This document shows positions 6,313 through 8,490 of a stretch of 8,490 nt of DNA, one piece after another. The notes under the pieces were generated by a model. The model ran no database searches. It was not told the origin of the DNA and saw nothing but the letters and a program-made list of their open reading frames with translations. A program made the translations under genes and the position numbers. The DNA is from Actinomycetes bacterium (GTDB lineage: Bacteria > Actinomycetota > Acidimicrobiia > Spongiisociales > UBA5794): contig JAHEEL010000095.1 of NCBI GenBank assembly GCA_024640745.1, forward strand, positions 1 to 8,490, in the 5' to 3' direction. Numbering within the stretch: position 1 is the first letter of the stretch; every line of letters starts with the position of its first letter.

Positions 6313-6480
6313 CTAGCTCGCCGCGGGCGATGAGGCCGACTCATCAGCCCGAAGGTCGATCTCGATGGTCGTCATCGATTCGATGGCGTGCTCCGCGCAA
6401 AGAAACTCGCCGTCGAGTTCCACCACCGCGATGCCGTCACAGATGCGACAAACGAAACCCGTGGGGTGTTGAGTGTTCAT
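6313..6480 (-). CDS. Small zinc-ribbon-like protein (CxxC...CxxH), 55 residues
   Basis: A 55-residue reading frame not assigned by usual length cut-offs. Residues 9-31 read FVCRICDGIAVVE then LDGEFLCAEH: C11-x2-C14 and, after 13 residues, C28-x2-H31, a compact treble-clef/zinc-ribbon arrangement with the hydrophobic hairpin between the knuckles. The acidic tail (IEIDLRADESASSPAAS) carries no further motif. GGAGG stands just before the ATG at 6480; spacing is short, and an in-frame ATG at 6489 would add three residues. It follows the ABM-fold gene by 121 bases on the same strand and may be the last gene of the hpt unit. No function is known to me; one zinc ion with a role in nucleic-acid or protein contact is plausible but inferred. 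Confidence 0.68.
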   Translation of the reverse strand: MNTQHPTGFVCRICDGIAVVELDGEFLCAEHAIESMTTIEIDLRADESASSPAAS

Positions 6481-6601
6481 GCCCTCCATTCCTGGGCACA
6501 GCTTGGCCGAAGGAGCGGCGGTCGTACAGACGGATTGCCGCCGGTTCCGTTTGCACTAGTGATCGGGGCCGCTCCCGTGAACGTCGAGATCGGCGATGCG
6601 T

Positions 6602-6898
6602 TCACGCGCGCGCGACGGACTCGATGAGTTCCATCGCACCCGTCATCTCCCACGCTTCGCAGAGGGAGTGGAGATCGGCGTCGAGACCCGCGTAGTTTTC
6701 CGGGAGGCGGCAAGCGTCGTGCGTCGCCTTGTCCGGCCACATCTCGTACACCACGTGGGTGCCGTCCGCCTGCGCGTAGAGGTGCGATCCCGCGCTCCCG
6801 CAGTGATCTCGCTTGGCTTCGGCGATGGTGCGCCAGCACACGAAGAACGGCTGGCGCTGGTCCGGTCGTACGACGATCCGGTAGGTGACAACGTACAT
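6602..6898 (-). CDS. Antibiotic biosynthesis monooxygenase (ABM)-fold small protein
   Basis: A 98-residue protein of the dimeric ferredoxin-like alpha/beta-barrel type. Residues 1-10 (MYVVTYRIVV) form the first strand, then RPDQRQPFFVCWRTIAEAKR (11-30) the first helix with the family's Phe-x-x-x-Trp spacing. HLYAQADGTHVVYEMWPDKA (39-58) forms the strand pair typical of ABM proteins acting on or binding small aromatic or haem-like ligands. Many members are small-molecule monooxygenases or have no assigned reaction; none can be assigned here. The start is secure: GAGGAGG at 6904-6910 lies five bases before the ATG, although the frame runs on upstream to 7096 inside hpt. The gene starts 53 bases after the hpt stop, so co-transcription is likely. 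Three cysteines (21, 33, 63, with a fourth at 80) are more than usual for its size. Confidence 0.8.
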   Translation of the reverse strand: MYVVTYRIVVRPDQRQPFFVCWRTIAEAKRDHCGSAGSHLYAQADGTHVVYEMWPDKATHDACRLPENYAGLDADLHSLCEAWEMTGAMELIESVARA

Positions 6899-6951
6899 AT
6901 CGACCTCCTCGAATGGCGTCCCGGGCGCCGGCCGCCCAGGCCACAGGCTGA

Positions 6952-7458
6952 TCAGGTCCCCGGCACCGATTTGATATCGGGAAGCCCGCGAAAGCGCTCC
7001 GCATAGTCGATGCCGTATCCGACCACGAAGCCTTCGGGGATCCACAAGCCCATGTAGTCCGGGGGCGTTGCACCCTCCCGGACCAGGAGTGAACACGTCT
7101 TGACCTCGGCTGGATGCCCGGCGCGAACGCGATCGCTGACGAAGTCGAGCGTCAGGCCGGTATCGAGGATGTCCTCGACGAGGATCACCGATCGGTCGGT
7201 CACGTCGTGTTCGATGTCCTTGGTGATCTCAACGGCTCCGGACGACACCGTGCCCGCGCCGTATGAGCGGGCGCGTATGAAGTCGATCTCTACCTCGATG
7301 CTCATGGCGCGAACGAGGTCGGCCAGGAAGACGAACGAGCCGGTCAGGATGCCAACCATCAACGGCGTGGTACCCGCGTAGTCGGCAGACAGCTCGCCGC
7401 CCACCCGCTCGACGGCCGCCGCAATGTCTTCCTGGCTGAATCGAGATTCGAGTTCCAT
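6952..7458 (-). CDS. hpt: Hypoxanthine phosphoribosyltransferase
   Basis: A 168-residue cytosolic purine-salvage enzyme that joins hypoxanthine (often also guanine) to PRPP to give IMP or GMP. The pyrophosphate loop GILTGSFVF (36-44), the flexible-loop region with ARSYGAGTVSSG (63-74), and the PRPP-binding motif VILVEDILDTGLTL (91-104) with acidic pair E95-D96 are intact. The purine-binding end is GLWIPEGFVVGYGIDYAERF (137-156) followed by RGLPDI. Length is usual for bacterial Hpt. The start at ATG 7458 is the family start; AGGA lies eight bases upstream, and a TAGGAT box seven bases upstream raises the option of a leaderless transcript. In many actinobacteria hpt sits next to tilS and ftsH; neither is here. 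Instead a small ABM-fold gene follows. Confidence 0.96.
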   Translation of the reverse strand: MELESRFSQEDIAAAVERVGGELSADYAGTTPLMVGILTGSFVFLADLVRAMSIEVEIDFIRARSYGAGTVSSGAVEITKDIEHDVTDRSVILVEDILDTGLTLDFVSDRVRAGHPAEVKTCSLLVREGATPPDYMGLWIPEGFVVGYGIDYAERFRGLPDIKSVPGT

Positions 7459-7465
7459 GCGAGCA

Positions 7466-7471
7466 ATCCTA
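7466..7471 (-). promoter_or_regulatory. Candidate -10 box of hpt, compatible with a leaderless transcript
   Basis: TAGGAT on the minus strand ends seven bases before the hpt ATG, fitting TAnnnT at the spacing seen for leaderless actinobacterial genes, so transcription could begin at or next to the start codon. The same bases hold AGGA, which could instead act as a weak ribosome site. There is no TTGACA-like -35. Confidence 0.4.
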
Positions 7472-7495
7472 CGTCATGGACCCGGGAGAATGCGA

Positions 7496-7501
7496 TATGA
7501 T
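7496..7501 (+). promoter_or_regulatory. Candidate -10 box (TATGAT) for the 94-residue protein gene
   Basis: TATGAT differs from the TATAAT consensus at one base and stands 24 bases before the ATG at 7526, leaving room for a start site near 7508 and the ribosome site AGGAGGAG at 7514-7521. The expected -35 zone (about 7472-7478, CGTCATG) matches poorly and overlaps the hpt promoter zone on the other strand. Confidence 0.5.
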
Positions 7502-7525
7502 GGCGTCGGGCACAGGAGGAGTGGT

Positions 7526-7810
7526 ATGAGTGGGTACGAATTGGTGGAATTCGTCGAACCGGCCTTCCACGAGGGTGGGATCTTCCAGGGAACGCGCGAG
7601 CGTGTCCTAGGTTTGTTCGACGTCGAGTCTGACGCGATCGAGGCCGGTCGCGAGGCATGGACGACGTTCCGGCGGTCCGGTAGCGCCGATGTGGCATGGT
7701 GGATCGTTCGCGTCCCCGGCGAGCCGCTGGCGCGGTGGATCGCCGATGGGTCCAGCCCGGTGGAACGGGTGCTCGACCTCACGACGAACGAGCTCATCGA
7801 CGTTCGGTGA
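7526..7810 (+). CDS. Conserved-looking protein of unknown function, 94 residues
   Basis: I do not recognise this family. The ATG at 7526 has a strong ribosome site (AGGAGGAG, 7514-7521); the frame runs upstream to 7424 but that part is the antisense of hpt and its promoter. The product is acidic and soluble, without signal peptide or membrane segment. It alternates short strands and helices: MSGYELVEFVEPAF, then FQGTRERVLGLFDVESDAIE, a helix AGREAWTTFRRS, a strand DVAWWIVRVPGEPLARWIAD (55-74), and a last segment VERVLDLTTNELIDVR. The Trp-Trp pair and the PGEPLARWIAD run look like a conserved core. It diverges from hpt with 67 bases between starts and converges on malQ. Codon use matches its neighbours, so it is a real gene with no assignable role. 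Confidence 0.8.
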   Translation: MSGYELVEFVEPAFHEGGIFQGTRERVLGLFDVESDAIEAGREAWTTFRRSGSADVAWWIVRVPGEPLARWIADGSSPVERVLDLTTNELIDVR

Positions 7811-7892
7811 TCGAGTCCGGGGCGTTCCGGCCCGCGGATCGCCGACCGCACGCGTTCACCAAGTGGCCGCGAGGGCGCCGTGTCGGGGTTCC

Positions 7893-7910
7893 TCGACGGC
7901 TCGCCGTCGA
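7893..7910. terminator. 8-bp hairpin between convergent genes
   Basis: TCGACGGC pairs perfectly with GCCGTCGA around TC (in practice a 7-bp stem with a four-base loop), six bases past the malQ stop codon on the minus strand and 82 bases after the stop of the 94-residue protein gene. No T-tract follows. The rest of the 106-base gap (7811-7916) contains no supported gene. Confidence 0.5.
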
Positions 7911-7916
7911 ATCGCA

Positions 7917-8490
7917 CTACGAGATCGCGCTTCCCGGAGTCCGGTCGTAGCGCTCGTTGAGGATCTGTAGCCGGCGCGAGATCCGCTTGTCGTTCATCTG
8001 TGCCTCGGTCATCCGCCATCGCCAGTTGCCGGCGGTGGTGCCGGGGGTGTTCATTCGGGCCGACGAGTCCAGACCGAGGAGGTCTTGCGCCGGAGCGATT
8101 GCGAACATCGCGCGCGAGCCCCATAGGGCTTCGAGGAAGCCGGTGACGGGATCGGCGGGATCGAGATCGAGGTAGCGCTGGGCAAACGTGCGCTCCGATT
8201 GCGGCGCCGACTTCCACCACCCGAGGGTCGTGTCGTTGTCGTGCGTACCGGTGTAGGCGACGGCCTCGACCGGGTAGTTGTGGGGGAGGAAGCTGTCGGT
8301 CTCGTCGGTCGAGAACGCGAAGGTCAGCACCCGCATGCCCGGGAAGCCAACGAGATCGAGCAGGGCGGGCACCTTCTCGGAGAGCTCACCGAGATCCTCC
8401 GCGATGATCGGCAGATCGCCGAGCCGGGCACGCACGGCTTCGAAGAAGGCGACGCCGGGCCCGTCCCGCCACTCGCCTTCGATCGCCGTG
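7917..8490 (-). CDS. malQ: 4-alpha-glucanotransferase (amylomaltase, GH77), C-terminal part, cut by window edge
   Basis: The last 190 residues of a disproportionating enzyme that moves maltodextrin segments between alpha-1,4-glucans in the cytosol, part of glycogen/maltodextrin metabolism. The frame is open to the window's right edge, so the start and about 60% of the protein lie outside. Visible GH77 motifs: GEWRDGPGVAFFEAVRARLG at the edge, then LPIIAEDLGEL with the acid/base Glu (codon 8399-8397), FPGMRVLTFAF, YTGTHDNDTTLGWW with the transition-state Asp (codon 8240-8238), and near the end RMNTPGTTAGNWRWR, a strong signature of the family. The nucleophile Asp is outside the window. The stop is TAG at 7919-7917. 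It converges on the 94-residue protein gene. Confidence 0.95.
   Translation of the reverse strand, partial: TAIEGEWRDGPGVAFFEAVRARLGDLPIIAEDLGELSEKVPALLDLVGFPGMRVLTFAFSTDETDSFLPHNYPVEAVAYTGTHDNDTTLGWWKSAPQSERTFAQRYLDLDPADPVTGFLEALWGSRAMFAIAPAQDLLGLDSSARMNTPGTTAGNWRWRMTEAQMNDKRISRRLQILNERYDRTPGSAIS

Noticed and set aside
6110..6510. Similar runs TCCATTCCTGG at about 6115 and 6485, suggesting a duplicated zinc-ribbon gene start
   Set aside because: About 20 of 25 bases match, but an 11-base exact match is expected several times by chance in this length, and the translation downstream of the first copy has no cysteine pattern.
6543..6600. Alternative GTG start near 6558 giving a 39-residue frame overlapping the zinc-ribbon gene
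   Set aside because: The frame lacks a ribosome site at proper distance and its product has no pattern, whereas the overlapping frame has paired CxxC and CxxH.
5808..6695. A long plus-strand open frame of 295 codons
   Set aside because: Its product is Arg/Ser/Pro-rich with no known motif or ribosome site, and it runs antisense through the zinc-ribbon gene and into the ABM-fold gene; it is a high-GC shadow frame.

Overview
The window is GC-rich, gene-dense DNA with strong Shine-Dalgarno sequences and high GC at third codon positions. Gene content suggests a high-GC actinobacterium. The tandem C-terminal tail of the large secreted 5'-nucleotidase (runs such as GDWNGDGTDTVGLLRPSD and NTQGIAD) resembles tails I associate from memory with Acidimicrobiia such as Ilumatobacter. 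That class assignment is an inference. I see no rRNA, tRNA, CRISPR array, insertion sequence or phage gene.

Layout, left to right. A DoxX/DUF417-like membrane protein (68-568, -) diverges from an NADPH-dependent FMN reductase (855-1397, +). Behind the reductase lies a previously hidden broken gene (1452-1655, +). It has a near-perfect ribosome binding site and the first ~68 codons of an NAD(P)-binding epimerase/SDR, split by two compensating frameshifts and cut off before its remaining domains. A convergent DUF1304 membrane protein (1669-2046, -, GTG start) abuts it and diverges from an SDR oxidoreductase (2239-2943, +) that lacks the usual Tyr-x-x-x-Lys catalytic pair. Two strong hairpins separate the SDR from the convergent 857-residue secreted 5'-nucleotidase/metallophosphatase (3081-5654, -). 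This enzyme belongs to the HNNDGES/GGGDELL variant, which lacks two of the usual metal-ligand histidines, and carries a four-fold Asp-rich repeat tail.

About 660 bases (5655-6312) have no gene I can support. Next comes a likely minus-strand transcription unit: hypoxanthine phosphoribosyltransferase (hpt, 6952-7458), a small ABM-fold protein (6602-6898) and a 55-residue CxxC...CxxH zinc-ribbon-like protein (6313-6480), too short for most gene finders. A 94-residue protein of unknown function (7526-7810, +) diverges from hpt across 67 bases holding both candidate promoters. The right edge cuts a 4-alpha-glucanotransferase (malQ) gene, of which the C-terminal 190 residues are present.

Functional links are modest: purine salvage (hpt) and extracellular nucleotide dephosphorylation (5'-nucleotidase) could supply the same purine pool, and the left third is rich in small redox proteins. 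I found no convincing new multi-gene system. The most interesting items are the hidden broken epimerase gene, the atypical active sites of the SDR and the nucleotidase, and the small zinc-ribbon gene.
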